A stretch of DNA of 37,802 bases from Pseudomonadota bacterium (GCA_021782995.1 JAJXUI010000029.1:1-37802); one strand, 5' to 3'. Counted from the first letter of the stretch, positions 18,385 to 28,753 are shown. Notes: a model not told the origin generated them from the sequence alone. A program made the numbers and translations.

Positions 18385-20851
18385 GTTTACTGTCACCCTG
18401 CAGGTCCAGCCACACCAGCAGGGTGACATACAGCACATCCTGGTATACAGGCTTGGTCAGGAAGTCATTCATGCCAGCTTCAAGGCAATGTTCCCGGTCT
18501 TCTGAAAATGCATTTCCGGTGAGTGCGATGATGGGTACATTCTGGTAACCGGGGATTTTGCGAATTTGACGTGTTGCCTCCAGCCCATCTGCATTTGGCA
18601 TCTGGATATCCATCAGGATCGCGGCATACTGTTTCTGGCCGGCCCTGGCAATGGCTTCCAAGCCATCTTCTGCGACATCCACCGACAGGCCGACCTCTTC
18701 CAGCTGCTCCCGGGCTACCTCAAGGTTAAGCCAGTCGTCATCCACCACCAGCACAGGTGTACCGGTAAAATGTTCACGCAAATTCTGCTCTACAGTCTCC
18801 AGTGGCTGGGTCCTGCTGGCCGTTTCATGGCTATGCTTTTTCAGCAGGCGGGCGGTAAACCAGAAAGTGCTGCCGATATTGCTGGTGCTTTCAACTCCCG
18901 CATCCCCTCCCATCAGCAAGGCCAGGCGACGGGTGATCGCCAGCCCGAGGCCGGTGCCGCCGAATTTGCGTGTCGTCGAGTTGTCTGCCTGCTCGAAGGC
19001 ATTGAACAGCATGGGCAGGGCATGGGCGGGGATGCCGATGCCAGTGTCGGATACTTCAAATTTCAGTAACAGGCTCTCCTCGTTTTCCTCCAGCCTGATC
19101 ACACGCAGGGTGATTTTTCCCGTTTCAGTAAACTTGATTGCGTTGGCCGCATAATTCAGCAGCGCCTGTTGCAGGCGTACCGGATCACCATGCAGGTTGG
19201 CCGGCAGTGCGGGCGCTTCAAGCAGAAGGGGAATGTTCTTGGCCTTGGCTTTTTCCGACAGGATGGAAATGACATTGTTGAGGATGGCATTGATCGAAAC
19301 AGGCGTCTCTTCCAGCTCCAGCTTGTCGGCCTCGATTTTGGAAATATCAAGTATATCTTTGATTATATTAAGTAAATGTTCTGCTGCGGTATTGATCTTG
19401 TTGAGCTGGTCCTGTTGTTTGGGGGTCAGCTTGCTGCGGCGCATCAGGTTGGCCATGCCGATAATGCCATTCATCGGCGTGCGGATTTCATGGCTCATGT
19501 TGGCGAGAAATGCGCTTTTGGCGCGATTTGCAGCTTCTGCAGCATCGCGGCTTTGCGCAAGAGCGCGTTCGGATAACTGCAGGTTTTCCACCAGACGCTG
19601 CTGCACTTTCAATGCCTCTTCCTGCGTCCTGGCGCGTTCCCGGCGGATTTCATTGAAGCGGTCTGCCAGCGCCAGCGCCAGGAGCAGCATTTCAAATCCG
19701 GAGCCGATCTGTAGTGAGTTCATCGTGTACAGATTGCTGGGCAGGATACCCGCATAAGTCAGGATGGAGGCAATGATGCCAATCAGCAGCATGCCAAAGG
19801 CGGCAATGAAAAAGTATGCACTGCGCTGGCGTTTGAAAGTGCAATACATGCTGGTCGCAAACACCAGCAGTGCAGAGCCGAAAAACAGGATGGCTGACAG
19901 CCGCAGGAACAGTGGCAGATCGACAAAATAGCCGGCGAGGAATACCAGATTGGCGGCGATGAAAAACTTGACGTAAGGGTCCCAGTGCGGGATGAACTGT
20001 GGAACACTCAGCATGCGGCGCATGAACAGGATCAGCGCGGCGAAAGAAGAGCCATAGCAGATGGATATCGCGATATCTGACCAGGCAGCAGCGCCGGGCC
20101 ACAGGAATTCCTTGGTCAGGCCGTTTTGTGAAGCCATGGCCAGTGCCATCAGCGAAACAAACGTGACATACATCAGATAGATGCTGTCACGCAGAGAGAA
20201 ATACAGCAGCAGGTTGAACAGCACCATCGCGGTGGCGATGCCGAAGTACCATGACTGTGAGGCGTAATCATCGCGTTCGTAAGTCTGGAAAGCATCTGGC
20301 GTCCAGAGCCTTGCGGGTACGATGATGGAAGCGGCGGACTGCAGCCGCAGGTACAGGGTCTGGCTGGCATGTGGTGGCAACGAGACTGGAAACACGTAGT
20401 TGCGGTTGCGGTATGCACGGCTGGAGGCGGGCAGGACATTACCGGTGTGCACCTGCTGCACGCCACCGCTGTCATCCAGCCTGTAAAAATCCACATGGGA
20501 CAGGCGTGAATAATTGATTTCCAGCAGCCGGAACAGGGGTTGTTCGCTGCTGTTGCTGAGATTCAGGCGTATCCAGTATGCGGAGGAGGTATAGCCAAAA
20601 CTGAGTGCATCCGTTGCCCTGCTGTCCGCCTTGAAGCGGGCACTGACTTCCGCCGTGCGTACATCCTCAAGCTGCAGCTTCTGCGCAGGATCTTCGAGAA
20701 ACGACAGGAACGGAGTCAGCTTCAGGGGGCTTTCCGTAAACTGGCTGGCATCCAGGATCAGCGTCTGGCTATGCGCGGCCTGTCCCAACACCATGCAGAA
20801 AGCCATCAGCAGCATGACGACGGGTTTGAAGTGGGCGGCGGGCATGGTCAT
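18368..20851 (-). CDS. 7TMR-DISM hybrid sensor histidine kinase
   Basis: An 827-residue hybrid kinase. It has a signal peptide (1-28), a periplasmic 7TMR-DISMED2-type beta domain (about 32-185) with [16 protein letters not shown], seven transmembrane helices (about 203-395), a coiled coil, HisKA with H454 ([12 protein letters not shown]), an ATPase domain with SDTGIGIP and GGTGLGLAI, and a C-terminal receiver with D748 (ILMDIQMP) and K800 (FLTKPV). DISM kinases are thought to sense carbohydrate or other small ligands in the periplasm. The ligand here is unknown. No dedicated response regulator or HPt gene is adjacent, so output must be elsewhere. The gene converges on the amidotransferase with 17-nt overlap and diverges from fdxA. 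Confidence 0.93.
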   Translation of the reverse strand: MTMPAAHFKPVVMLLMAFCMVLGQAAHSQTLILDASQFTESPLKLTPFLSFLEDPAQKLQLEDVRTAEVSARFKADSRATDALSFGYTSSAYWIRLNLSNSSEQPLFRLLEINYSRLSHVDFYRLDDSGGVQQVHTGNVLPASSRAYRNRNYVFPVSLPPHASQTLYLRLQSAASIIVPARLWTPDAFQTYERDDYASQSWYFGIATAMVLFNLLLYFSLRDSIYLMYVTFVSLMALAMASQNGLTKEFLWPGAAAWSDIAISICYGSSFAALILFMRRMLSVPQFIPHWDPYVKFFIAANLVFLAGYFVDLPLFLRLSAILFFGSALLVFATSMYCTFKRQRSAYFFIAAFGMLLIGIIASILTYAGILPSNLYTMNSLQIGSGFEMLLLALALADRFNEIRRERARTQEEALKVQQRLVENLQLSERALAQSRDAAEAANRAKSAFLANMSHEIRTPMNGIIGMANLMRRSKLTPKQQDQLNKINTAAEHLLNIIKDILDISKIEADKLELEETPVSINAILNNVISILSEKAKAKNIPLLLEAPALPANLHGDPVRLQQALLNYAANAIKFTETGKITLRVIRLEENEESLLLKFEVSDTGIGIPAHALPMLFNAFEQADNSTTRKFGGTGLGLAITRRLALLMGGDAGVESTSNIGSTFWFTARLLKKHSHETASRTQPLETVEQNLREHFTGTPVLVVDDDWLNLEVAREQLEEVGLSVDVAEDGLEAIARAGQKQYAAILMDIQMPNADGLEATRQIRKIPGYQNVPIIALTGNAFSEDREHCLEAGMNDFLTKPVYQDVLYVTLLVWLDLQGDSKLSAAP

Positions 20852-21112
20852 CTGTCTAGTTCAAGATTATTTCGCTGCGTGCAAATTGGGGGTGTATGGA
20901 TAATGTAACTTGCCGTGTTGATCATACCTGCGTATGGAAAATTCCCTCTGATAAAAAGAATCATGTAAACATCGGCTTGTATAATTTAACAGCAAACACA
21001 ATAGAGTGCCAACGTTTTGGCGGGTAATGCATCTGACTGTGCCGGCTGCGGAATGGCAGCTGAATTCTGTTAAAATCACATAATTGAATAAAGCAAAACA
21101 AAGGAAATTTCC
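20852..21112. other. Divergent intergenic region, histidine kinase / fdxA
   Basis: About 260 AT-rich bases. A perfect TATAAT (20980-20985) and a TAAAAT (21071-21076) point toward fdxA, but neither has a good -35 element. A strong AAGGAAA precedes the fdxA ATG. No ORF or RNA gene is supported. No FNR-type (TTGAT-N4-ATCAA) site was seen. Confidence 0.5.
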
Positions 21113-21436
21113 ATGACTTATGTTGTTACCGAATCCTGTATCCGTTGCAAATACACTGATTGTGTGGATGTTTGCCCGGTAGACTGCTTTCATGAGGGAC
21201 CCAACTTTCTGGTAATTGATCCCGAAGAGTGCATCGACTGCACCCTGTGTGTGGCTGAATGCCCGGCTGAAGCCATTTACGCGGAAGATGACTTGCCTGA
21301 AGGCCAGGAAAAATTCATTGCGCTGAATGCAGAACTCGCCAAAGGCTGGCCGGTGCTGACATCCACCAAGGAAGCGCCTGCCGATGCGGATGAATGGAAA
21401 GAGGTCAAGGACAAACTGCAATACCTGGAACGCTGA
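21113..21436 (+). CDS. fdxA: Seven-iron ferredoxin FdxA
   Basis: A 107-residue [3Fe-4S][4Fe-4S] ferredoxin of the Azotobacter FdI type. Cysteines lie at 9, 12, 17, 21 and 25 and at 40, 43, 46 and 50. By comparison with FdI, C9/C17/C50 bind the 3Fe cluster and C21/C40/C43/C46 the 4Fe cluster, with C12 and C25 as the extra cysteines. It is a soluble low-potential electron carrier, and RNF, encoded in this window, uses ferredoxins as partners, although no direct link is shown. A strong AAGGAAA lies before the ATG. An intrinsic terminator follows 30 nt after the stop. Confidence 0.96.
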   Translation: MTYVVTESCIRCKYTDCVDVCPVDCFHEGPNFLVIDPEECIDCTLCVAECPAEAIYAEDDLPEGQEKFIALNAELAKGWPVLTSTKEAPADADEWKEVKDKLQYLER

Positions 21437-21450
21437 TCCGGTAGACAGGC

Positions 21451-24171
21451 ATGAAACACACGGAAGACAGCGGCAGTCCATCGGCTGCCGCTGTTTTTTT
21501 TGAGCAGGCAGCGGCTGAAATCCTGCGACTGCATGGCGGCAACGCTGCGGATTTGCGCCAGCTGGTGGTCGTACTCCCGAACTATCATGCTGCTGTACCG
21601 CTGGCAAAACACCTGCAACAGCTTGCCGGTGTACCCGCAATGCTGCTGCCGCAAATGGTGACCTTCAATGACTGGGCGCAATCCGTTCCCATGCAGCAAG
21701 CTGTGGTGCCGGACAGCCAGCGTGCATCCGTGTTATATCAGGCGTTGCGCATGCGGAAATGGTTTGCGGGCGCGGACCTGTGGGGCATCGCCCACGAGCT
21801 GTTGCAGCTGCTGGACGAGATGACACGGCATCATGTTCAGTTGCCGCTGGATGAGGCTGAATTTCTCGCGCAACTGGAAGCGGCCTATCAGGCAAAAAGC
21901 ACGGCACCGATGCAGTTTGAAGCCAGGGTCGTGCATGAGCTGTGGTACGCGATGAGCAGTTCAGGCGGGCTGGATGCTGCACGCGCAAACCTGCAGCAGC
22001 TCGCATTACTGGCAGAGCAGGTCAGTGCGCCGATTGTAGTGCTGCTGACAGCGGATTTATCCCGCATGGAGTCACAGTTCCTTGAGGCTTGTGCCAGGAA
22101 GGTGCCTGTCAGCATCATGGACATGCGGCAACTGATGTCAGGGCGTGAAGATTGCCGTTTGCTGATGCAGGCACTGGCAGAAATTCCGGCAGAGGGCGAA
22201 TCATTGCAGGAGCAGGCGCTGCAACTCAGGCTGCATTTTCCGCAGGCAAACCTCGGTGGGCGTGTGCGGCTGTATGCGGCAAATGGGCTGGAGCAGGAGG
22301 CACGTGCGGCGGAGCTGCAAGTACGGCGCTGGCTGCTGGAAGGGAAAGGCAGTATTGCCATCGTCGCGCAGGACCGTCTCGTGGCGCGTCGTGTCAGGGC
22401 CTTGCTGGAAAGGGCAGGGATCCTGGCACGGGATGAAACCGGCTGGATCATGTCCACGCTTGCAGTCAGCAGCGTATTGATGCGCTGGCTGGATGTGCTG
22501 CAATCCGATTTCTATTACCAGGACCTGCTGGACCTGCTGAAATCTCCCTATATCTTTGCCGGTAGCGAAGCACCTGGACGCAAGCAGCACCTATACCAGT
22601 TCGAGCGACTGGTGCGCAAGCATGGTATCGTTGCCGGGCTGGGAGTTTATGCAGGCCTTGTTGAAGCGGAAGCGCCACAGCTGACGGCCATGCTGGCACA
22701 GCTGAAAACAGCCGCAGACTGCATGGCCAGGCGCAGTGACACGCTGCATGGCTGGCTGCAGGCGTTGCGGGAAAGCCTCTCGGTGCTGGGCATCCTGCAG
22801 GGGCTGGATGCCGATATGGCGGGCCAGCAATTGCTGCAGTTGCTGGCGCAGTGGCGCAGCGAATTGCAGGCGGATGAAGTGCGCTACAGCCGGCAGGAAT
22901 GGCGGCACTGGCTTGCGTTGCAACTGGATGCGCAAACCTGGCGCGACAAGACCATCAATAGCCCGGTCATGATCACGCACCTGACGGCAACACGCTGGCG
23001 CAAATTCGACGCGGTCCTGCTATTGGGTTGTGATGCCGCACACCTGCCGGGCAATGACTCTCAATCCGCCTGGTTCAACGATGCCGTGCGCCATGCGCTG
23101 GGCCTGCCGGTGCGGGCAGCACACAGGAACCAGCAACGCGATGACCTGCTTGCGCTGCTGGCGATGGCAGGCAATGTCATGCTGACCTGGCAGGCCAGCA
23201 TGAATGGCGAACCCAACCTTGCCAGTCCCTATATCGAATTGCTGCAGAGCCTCCACCAGCAGGCTTATGCAGATGCCTTGCTGGAAACCGAACTGGACAG
23301 CATGCTGGATGCGGCAGTTGTCCGCATGCAGGATATTCCCTTGCCGTCCCCCCGGCAGATGCCTGCGCCGGTGGTCAAAGCCGCGCTGCTGCCGCATAGC
23401 ATATCGGCCAGTGGCTATAACAGCCTGGTTGCTTGCCCCTATCAGTTTTTTGCCCGTCATGTGCTGCACCTGAACGAGCTGGATGAAGTGGGTGAAGAGA
23501 TCGAGAAACGGGATTTCGGCGAGTGGGTGCATGCAATTTTGCAGCGCTTTCACCAGCAATATCCCCGCTTGCTGGAGTATGACGCTAAAACCCTGGCCGA
23601 TGCGCTGCTGCAGATCAGCCAGGCGGTGTTTGCCCCGGCCCAGGCAAGCCTGTTCTGGGCGCATGCCTGGCTGGCGCGATGGAGACAGTCGATCACGGCA
23701 TATATCGATTTGCAGATGCGCATGGAAGCGGATGGATGGCGCTACAGGAGCAGTGAAGAAAGTTTCGAACAGGCGATCGCCGGCCAGTTGACGCTGCGTG
23801 GCCGCGTGGACCGGCTGGATTGCCGGCAAGACGATGCAGGGCACTCCAGGGTGATCGATTACAAATTGCAGGACGCCAATGTACTCGCGAACAAACTGAA
23901 AGCGCCGGGAGAGGATGTGCAGTTGCCTTTCTATGCGCATGTGTTCAGTGCGGCGGAAGCCGAATTCATCAGCATGGAAAAGCACAAGGTGTTGCCGGTC
24001 AGGGCGGAGCAGGATATGCAGGTGCTGGCGCAGGCCAATATGGAAAGGCTGGTGATGCTGTTCGAGCAGATGCGCAATGGCGCGCCGCTGCCGGCCAATG
24101 GCGTAGACGACTCCTGCCGCCACTGCGACATGCATGTGATGTGCCGCAGGCAGGAATGGCTGGGGAGATAG
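21451..24171 (+). CDS. AddB-like DNA repair nuclease (PD-(D/E)XK) with iron-sulfur staple
   Basis: A 906-residue protein of the 'probable DNA repair protein' type found in betaproteobacteria, paired with an AddA-like helicase. The N-terminal region (about 35-650) is an SF1-like fold without a Walker A motif, as in AddB. The C-terminal nuclease has GRVDRLDC and VIDYK (about 785-805). Four cysteines match the AddB iron-sulfur staple: C662 (ACPYQFFARH) and the C-x2-C-x5-C set at about 889-898 (CRHCDMHVMC). Together with the next gene it probably processes double-strand breaks for recombination. The start is doubtful. ATG 21451 is the first possible one (in-frame stop at 21442) but has a poor Shine-Dalgarno and is directly followed by a terminator hairpin. 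TTG at 21556 is an alternative. Confidence 0.88.
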   Translation: MKHTEDSGSPSAAAVFFEQAAAEILRLHGGNAADLRQLVVVLPNYHAAVPLAKHLQQLAGVPAMLLPQMVTFNDWAQSVPMQQAVVPDSQRASVLYQALRMRKWFAGADLWGIAHELLQLLDEMTRHHVQLPLDEAEFLAQLEAAYQAKSTAPMQFEARVVHELWYAMSSSGGLDAARANLQQLALLAEQVSAPIVVLLTADLSRMESQFLEACARKVPVSIMDMRQLMSGREDCRLLMQALAEIPAEGESLQEQALQLRLHFPQANLGGRVRLYAANGLEQEARAAELQVRRWLLEGKGSIAIVAQDRLVARRVRALLERAGILARDETGWIMSTLAVSSVLMRWLDVLQSDFYYQDLLDLLKSPYIFAGSEAPGRKQHLYQFERLVRKHGIVAGLGVYAGLVEAEAPQLTAMLAQLKTAADCMARRSDTLHGWLQALRESLSVLGILQGLDADMAGQQLLQLLAQWRSELQADEVRYSRQEWRHWLALQLDAQTWRDKTINSPVMITHLTATRWRKFDAVLLLGCDAAHLPGNDSQSAWFNDAVRHALGLPVRAAHRNQQRDDLLALLAMAGNVMLTWQASMNGEPNLASPYIELLQSLHQQAYADALLETELDSMLDAAVVRMQDIPLPSPRQMPAPVVKAALLPHSISASGYNSLVACPYQFFARHVLHLNELDEVGEEIEKRDFGEWVHAILQRFHQQYPRLLEYDAKTLADALLQISQAVFAPAQASLFWAHAWLARWRQSITAYIDLQMRMEADGWRYRSSEESFEQAIAGQLTLRGRVDRLDCRQDDAGHSRVIDYKLQDANVLANKLKAPGEDVQLPFYAHVFSAAEAEFISMEKHKVLPVRAEQDMQVLAQANMERLVMLFEQMRNGAPLPANGVDDSCRHCDMHVMCRRQEWLGR
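21467..21501 (+). terminator. Intrinsic terminator after fdxA, inside the next gene's first codons
   Basis: ACAGCGGCAG (21467-21476) and CTGCCGCTGT (21485-21494) form a perfect 10-bp GC-rich stem with an 8-nt loop, followed by eight Ts (21494-21501). It lies 30 nt after the fdxA stop. It also falls in codons 6-17 of the AddB-like reading frame if that starts at 21451. Confidence 0.85.
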
Positions 24172-24173
24172 GC

Positions 24174-27100
24174 ATGGACAACCGCATAGCGCTGGACCCG
24201 CAAAACAGCATCGTCGTCGAAGCCTGTGCCGGCAGCGGCAAGACATGGCTGCTGGTATCCCGCATTGTCAGGCTGCTGCTGGCTGGAACCGAGCCGGGGG
24301 AAATACTGGCGATTACCTTTACCCGCAAGGCGGCCCAGGAAATGCAGCAGCGGCTGCACCAATGGCTGCATTATCTGGCAACGGCGACGGAAGACGAGCT
24401 CACGCAGTTCTTGCGCGAACGCGCAGTGGACACTGTTGATGATGTGATGATGCGGCGGGCCAGAAACCTCTACCGGAAATTATTGTTGTCGCCGACGGCA
24501 ATCACCATCAATACCTTCCATGGCTGGTTCATGCAGATCATCCAGCGTGCCCCGCTGAATGCCGGCGTGCCGGTGGGCCTGCGCCTGCAGGAGCGTACGT
24601 CTGCACTGAGGGAGGAAGCCTGGTCATTGCTGGGGGAACAGCTGCGCGCAGATCCTGAAGGTGCACTGGCAGATAGGATGCACTACCTGTTCGCGGAAAT
24701 CGGGCTGCACAATACACGCCAGTTGCTCGACAGCTTCCTGGACAAGCGGGCCGAGTGGTGGACGTATACTGAAGGCGCAGGTGAACCGGTCGCCATGGCA
24801 TTGCAGCAGTTGCAGGAGATGCTGGAGATCGATGCAGATGCCGAACCGCTGTCGGCCCTGCATGAAACTGCGTTCGATCTGGATTTGCAGTCATATGCCA
24901 GCTTGCTGGATAGCGGAACGGCAAAGCAGCGCGAAATCGCCAGTGAACTCGAGCAGGCCCGGCAGGAGACGGTTCTTGCATTGCGTTTCTCGGCATTGTG
25001 GGCAGCCTTTTTCACGCAGAAAGGCGAGCCCAGGAAACTCAAGTCGATCAAGGGACAGGATGAGGCACTGCACGATCGGCTGCTGCATGCGCTGCAGATG
25101 TCACTGCAACATATCCAGGATGATCTGGTCGAGCAGCAGGCCTTGCACCTGAACCACGCGGGCCTGATGTGTGGTGTGGCCTATCTCGAGCAATACCAGT
25201 CCCTGAAGCTGCGCCAGCAACTGATGGATTTCACCGATGTAGAGTATCAGGTCGCACGCCTGATGCAGCAGGGAGACAGCGCAGCGTATATGCAGTACAA
25301 GCTGGATAGCCGCTACCGCCAGGTGCTGCTCGATGAGTTTCAGGATACCAATCCGCTGCAATGGCAAATCCTGCATGCATGGTTTGATGCCTCGGTTGCC
25401 GCCGGTGAACCGCCGCGGATATTTGTCGTGGGAGATCCCAAGCAGTCCATTTATCGCTTCCGGCGCGCGGATGCGCGCTTGTTTGGCGAGGCCAGGCATT
25501 TCCTGCAGCAGGCTTTTGGTGCACATTACCTGGCGCAGAATGAGACCCGCCGCAATGCGCCGGCAGTGCTGGATACGGTGAACCAGGTGTTTTCATCACA
25601 TCCGGACGGCTTCAATGCATTTGAACAGCACACCGCCCATGCGCGTGATATCCCGGGGTATGTCCATGTGCTGCCGCTGCACTTCAATCCGCAGGCAGAT
25701 ACGGAAGCTGTCACGGAAGCTGCCGGCCTGAGCCTGCGCAATCCCCTCAATGAGCCGCGCAGCGCGGCAGAAGGGAAAGCCAGGGAGGATGAAGCGGCAA
25801 CATTCGCGGAAACGGTGGAGCAAATCGTTGGCAACTGGGCAGTTTCCGCTGCGGATGGCGTGTGGCGCCGTGCAGGCTATGGCGACATCATGGTGCTGGT
25901 GCGCAAGCGTACGCATTTGCGTGTATACGAATCTGCGCTGCGCAACAGGAATATTCCCTATATCACCTCGCGGCGTGGTGGCCTGCTGGATACGCTGGAG
26001 GCCGAGGATATCCAGTCATTGCTGACGTTCCTGATCACGCCGTTTGCCGACCTTGCGCTGGCCCAGGTGCTGCGCTGCCCGATATTCAGCTGCAGCGATG
26101 AAGAGTTGATGGGGCTGGCGCAAGATGGCGGCGAGGGGGGCTGGTGGGGGAAATTGCAGCGCTGCACTGTCTCCGGAGGCATGCTGGGGCGCGCCAGAGC
26201 ATTGCTCAGGGACTGGCAGCACAAAGCAGAAAGTCTGCCGGTGCACGACCTGCTCGACTACATCTATTTTACCGGCGATGTGCTGCATCGCTATGCAGCC
26301 GCTGTACCGGAATCGATGCGTGAAAATGTGCAGGCGAACCTGCAGGCATTGCTGGAAGTCGCGCTGGATGTGGATGGCGGACGTTACCCGAGCCTGCCAA
26401 AGTTTCTCGCCGAGTTGCGAGAGTTGCGCAAGGCGGAGAAGGAATCGCCCGATGAAGGCGTGGTCGGCGAGGCCGGCAATGCCGTGCGCATCTATACCGT
26501 GCATGAATCCAAAGGCCTGGAGGCACCCATCGTCTGGCTGCTGGATGCCAACGATACCCGTGCGAAGCACGATGGCTATGGTGTACTGGTAGACTGGCCC
26601 GTGCAGGCAGGCAAGCCTTTGCATTTTTCCCTGTATGGCGATGCGGCTTCGCGCGGCAAAAAGCGCAGGCCGCTGTTTGACGCAGAGGAAATGCAGGAAA
26701 AGCGTGAAAACATGAACCTGCTGTATGTGGCGATGACACGCGCAAAGCAGGCGCTGGTCGTGAGCGGCAATGGCAGGAGTGAAGCGCTGGAAAAACGGAA
26801 GGGCGCGCTTTCCTGGTTTGATCGAATTGCTGGAACTGTTGTCGCCGCTAATAACCCCCTGTACAGGGAAGCCGGGGGGAAGCCAGAGGTGGCCGGATTG
26901 CAAACAGCCGTGATTGATCCATTATTGAACAGCATGTTGCCCACCGGCCAGCGTGAAGCGTTCGAAACACGGGAGCAGCAGCGCGGCACCTGGCTGCATG
27001 CCTTGCTGCAGCATATGGGGGGTCGGGAACCACAGGCAGACCGCGAAATGCTGCGAGCCCGGTATGCCATCCCGGAAGCGGAGCTGGAGAAGCTGTGGCA

Positions 27101-27401
27101 GGAAGCCGGGCTGATCCTTGGCCAACCCCATCTTCAGCGGTTTTTTGATCCTGCTGTATATCTCGATGCGCAGAATGAATTGCCCTATGTAAACGCACAG
27201 GGTGAACAGAAAAGGATAGACCGGCTGGTGGAGTTTGCCGATGAGGTCTGGGTACTGGATTACAAGACCGGCAAGCAGTCCGGTGCAGAAAAATACCGCA
27301 AACAGATGGAAGAGTATCGTCAGGCGATACAGCACATCTTTGCTGACAGGCAGATACGCTGTGCGCTGATTTTTGCCGACGGGAAAATGCAGGAAATCTG
27401 A
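24174..27401 (+). CDS. AddA-like UvrD-family helicase/nuclease
   Basis: A 1075-residue SF1A helicase with a C-terminal PD-(D/E)XK nuclease, the AddA-like partner of the preceding gene. Helicase motifs run in order: Walker A ACAGSGKTWLL (K23), TFTRKAAQEM, Walker B LDEFQDTNPLQW (D387), GDPKQSIYRFRRAD, NETRR, YTVHESKGLEAPIVW and NLLYVAMTRAKQALVV. The nuclease shows RIDRLVEF and VLDYKTGKQ (D1029, K1031), with a QxxxY-type segment after it. ATG at 24174 is two bases after the upstream stop and is preceded by GGGGAGA. The open frame extends upstream to 23820 only as a shadow of the nuclease gene. The pair probably makes recombinogenic 3' ends in place of, or beside, RecBCD. A hairpin follows the stop. 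Confidence 0.92.
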   Translation: MDNRIALDPQNSIVVEACAGSGKTWLLVSRIVRLLLAGTEPGEILAITFTRKAAQEMQQRLHQWLHYLATATEDELTQFLRERAVDTVDDVMMRRARNLYRKLLLSPTAITINTFHGWFMQIIQRAPLNAGVPVGLRLQERTSALREEAWSLLGEQLRADPEGALADRMHYLFAEIGLHNTRQLLDSFLDKRAEWWTYTEGAGEPVAMALQQLQEMLEIDADAEPLSALHETAFDLDLQSYASLLDSGTAKQREIASELEQARQETVLALRFSALWAAFFTQKGEPRKLKSIKGQDEALHDRLLHALQMSLQHIQDDLVEQQALHLNHAGLMCGVAYLEQYQSLKLRQQLMDFTDVEYQVARLMQQGDSAAYMQYKLDSRYRQVLLDEFQDTNPLQWQILHAWFDASVAAGEPPRIFVVGDPKQSIYRFRRADARLFGEARHFLQQAFGAHYLAQNETRRNAPAVLDTVNQVFSSHPDGFNAFEQHTAHARDIPGYVHVLPLHFNPQADTEAVTEAAGLSLRNPLNEPRSAAEGKAREDEAATFAETVEQIVGNWAVSAADGVWRRAGYGDIMVLVRKRTHLRVYESALRNRNIPYITSRRGGLLDTLEAEDIQSLLTFLITPFADLALAQVLRCPIFSCSDEELMGLAQDGGEGGWWGKLQRCTVSGGMLGRARALLRDWQHKAESLPVHDLLDYIYFTGDVLHRYAAAVPESMRENVQANLQALLEVALDVDGGRYPSLPKFLAELRELRKAEKESPDEGVVGEAGNAVRIYTVHESKGLEAPIVWLLDANDTRAKHDGYGVLVDWPVQAGKPLHFSLYGDAASRGKKRRPLFDAEEMQEKRENMNLLYVAMTRAKQALVVSGNGRSEALEKRKGALSWFDRIAGTVVAANNPLYREAGGKPEVAGLQTAVIDPLLNSMLPTGQREAFETREQQRGTWLHALLQHMGGREPQADREMLRARYAIPEAELEKLWQEAGLILGQPHLQRFFDPAVYLDAQNELPYVNAQGEQKRIDRLVEFADEVWVLDYKTGKQSGAEKYRKQMEEYRQAIQHIFADRQIRCALIFADGKMQEI

Positions 27402-27421
27402 CAGGCGGAAATTACCGCCTG
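27402..27421. terminator. Hairpin between convergent helicase and MORN genes
   Basis: CAGGCGG (27402-27408), loop AAATTA, CCGCCTG (27415-27421). A 7-bp GC-rich stem lies in the 32-nt gap between two convergent stops. T tracts are poor on both sides, so it would be a weak bidirectional terminator. Confidence 0.5.
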
Positions 27422-27433
27422 CCAGTCATTGCA

Positions 27434-28753
27434 TCAGTTGCAGCCCGCACCCGCAGCAGCCTTGCAGGCGATATTGGCAAGCCCGCTGAACTGCTGGTCA
27501 CACAAGGCTTTGGCGGCCTCGACGCAGGCAGCCCCGGTTGCGGATTTCTGTTGCTGGGCGGCGGCTGACTGACGGTCAGCATCGCGTTGCGCTGCGTCTG
27601 CATTGCGTTCGGCTTGTCGCTGCTCCGCCTCTTGCTGCCGACGCAGATCATCAGCTTTGCGCAGTTCTTCTTCGTGCGCCATCCTGCGCTGTTCCGCTTC
27701 CATCTGGTCGCGCTTGTCGCGGATTGCACCCAGCCGACCCATGGCCGAAGCGGCAAACGGGCTATCCGGAAAACGTTTCACTACAATCCGGTAGACCTCT
27801 GATGCCTGGCTGTAATCCTTGGCGGACTCCAGCTCATCGGCATAGGTATAGACCTGGGCAGCAGTGCCCTGATTCAGCAGGGCCTGTCGTTCAGCTTCCT
27901 TGCGCTTCTGCTCGGCGAGTATGGCAGCTTCCTTGCGTTTCTTTTCCGCTTCGGCTTCAGCAGCCAGGCGCTTTTTCTCAGCCTCCGCGGCCGCCAGGCG
28001 TTTGGCACGATCACTGGCAATGGCCGCCAGCGCCGGCTCGACCATGGCCCGGCATTTCTCGCGACTGCTGCCGCAAGGGGTTACCGTAACCTGGTCTGCA
28101 TTGTCATCCCTGAAGCTGCCTGCTACCAATGCAAACTGCAATGAATCCTGCGCACAATTGTCCAGGCACCATGTCTTGCTGTCGGGGTAATAGAACGCGA
28201 CGGCAGCCCCATCGCCATTGCGCTTGCCACTGCTAAAACTGCCCTTGTAATAATTGCTGTTGCGCAGCTGGTGTACACCGAGTCCGTGATACATTCCATC
28301 CTGCCAGTTGCCAGTATATTTGCTGTTGTAGTTTGGATTGAAGGCTGTCGCCTGGCCGTTGGCTTTGTCATCCTTCCAGTTGCCTTCCAGATATGTGCCG
28401 TCCATGGCCGTGAACTTGCCCTGTCCATTGCGCATCCCGTTAGACCAGGATCCTTCATAGATGCTGCCGTCGCTATACACCTGCCTGCCCTGTCCGCTAC
28501 GCTGCCCGGCAGAAAATCCGCCTTCATACCGCCCCACCTTGTCTGCCGCAGTCAGCACGCCTTGCCCGTCATACAGGCCATTGGCCCAGTCGCCTTCATA
28601 TTTCGAACCATCGGGGAAATATTTGACGCCCTTGCCATTCGGCACGCCGTTCACAACTGCGCCCCGATAAATGGGGTGAGAGGGTGTGGAGGCGCAGCCA
28701 GTGATGATTGCTGCAGTGAGGAAAATCGGTAGCCAGTTACGGTGTCTGTGCAT
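27434..28753 (-). CDS. MORN-repeat lipoprotein with coiled coils
   Basis: A 439-residue predicted lipoprotein. The signal peptide ends in lipobox ITGC with acylated C20. Six or seven MORN repeats fill about residues 26-195, with units such as YEGDWANGLYDGQG and YEGSWSNGMRNGQG. Two Lys/Glu/Ala-rich coiled coils (about 245-293 and 345-400) flank a helical-repeat-like segment AKDYSQASEVYRIVVKRFP. The C-terminus has four cysteines (CVEAAKALC ... CKAAAGAGC), possibly disulfide-bonded in the periplasm. MORN repeats bind proteins or lipids. The protein is probably an envelope-anchored scaffold; its partner is unknown. Upstream on the same strand is a beta-barrel protein gene, 82 nt away, which may be related in function. 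Confidence 0.85.
   Translation of the reverse strand: MHRHRNWLPIFLTAAIITGCASTPSHPIYRGAVVNGVPNGKGVKYFPDGSKYEGDWANGLYDGQGVLTAADKVGRYEGGFSAGQRSGQGRQVYSDGSIYEGSWSNGMRNGQGKFTAMDGTYLEGNWKDDKANGQATAFNPNYNSKYTGNWQDGMYHGLGVHQLRNSNYYKGSFSSGKRNGDGAAVAFYYPDSKTWCLDNCAQDSLQFALVAGSFRDDNADQVTVTPCGSSREKCRAMVEPALAAIASDRAKRLAAAEAEKKRLAAEAEAEKKRKEAAILAEQKRKEAERQALLNQGTAAQVYTYADELESAKDYSQASEVYRIVVKRFPDSPFAASAMGRLGAIRDKRDQMEAEQRRMAHEEELRKADDLRRQQEAEQRQAERNADAAQRDADRQSAAAQQQKSATGAACVEAAKALCDQQFSGLANIACKAAAGAGCN

Noticed and set aside
23820..24173. N-terminal extension of the AddA-like helicase
   Set aside because: The extension is an out-of-frame reading of the upstream nuclease gene; the helicase fold begins at 24174 just before Walker A.
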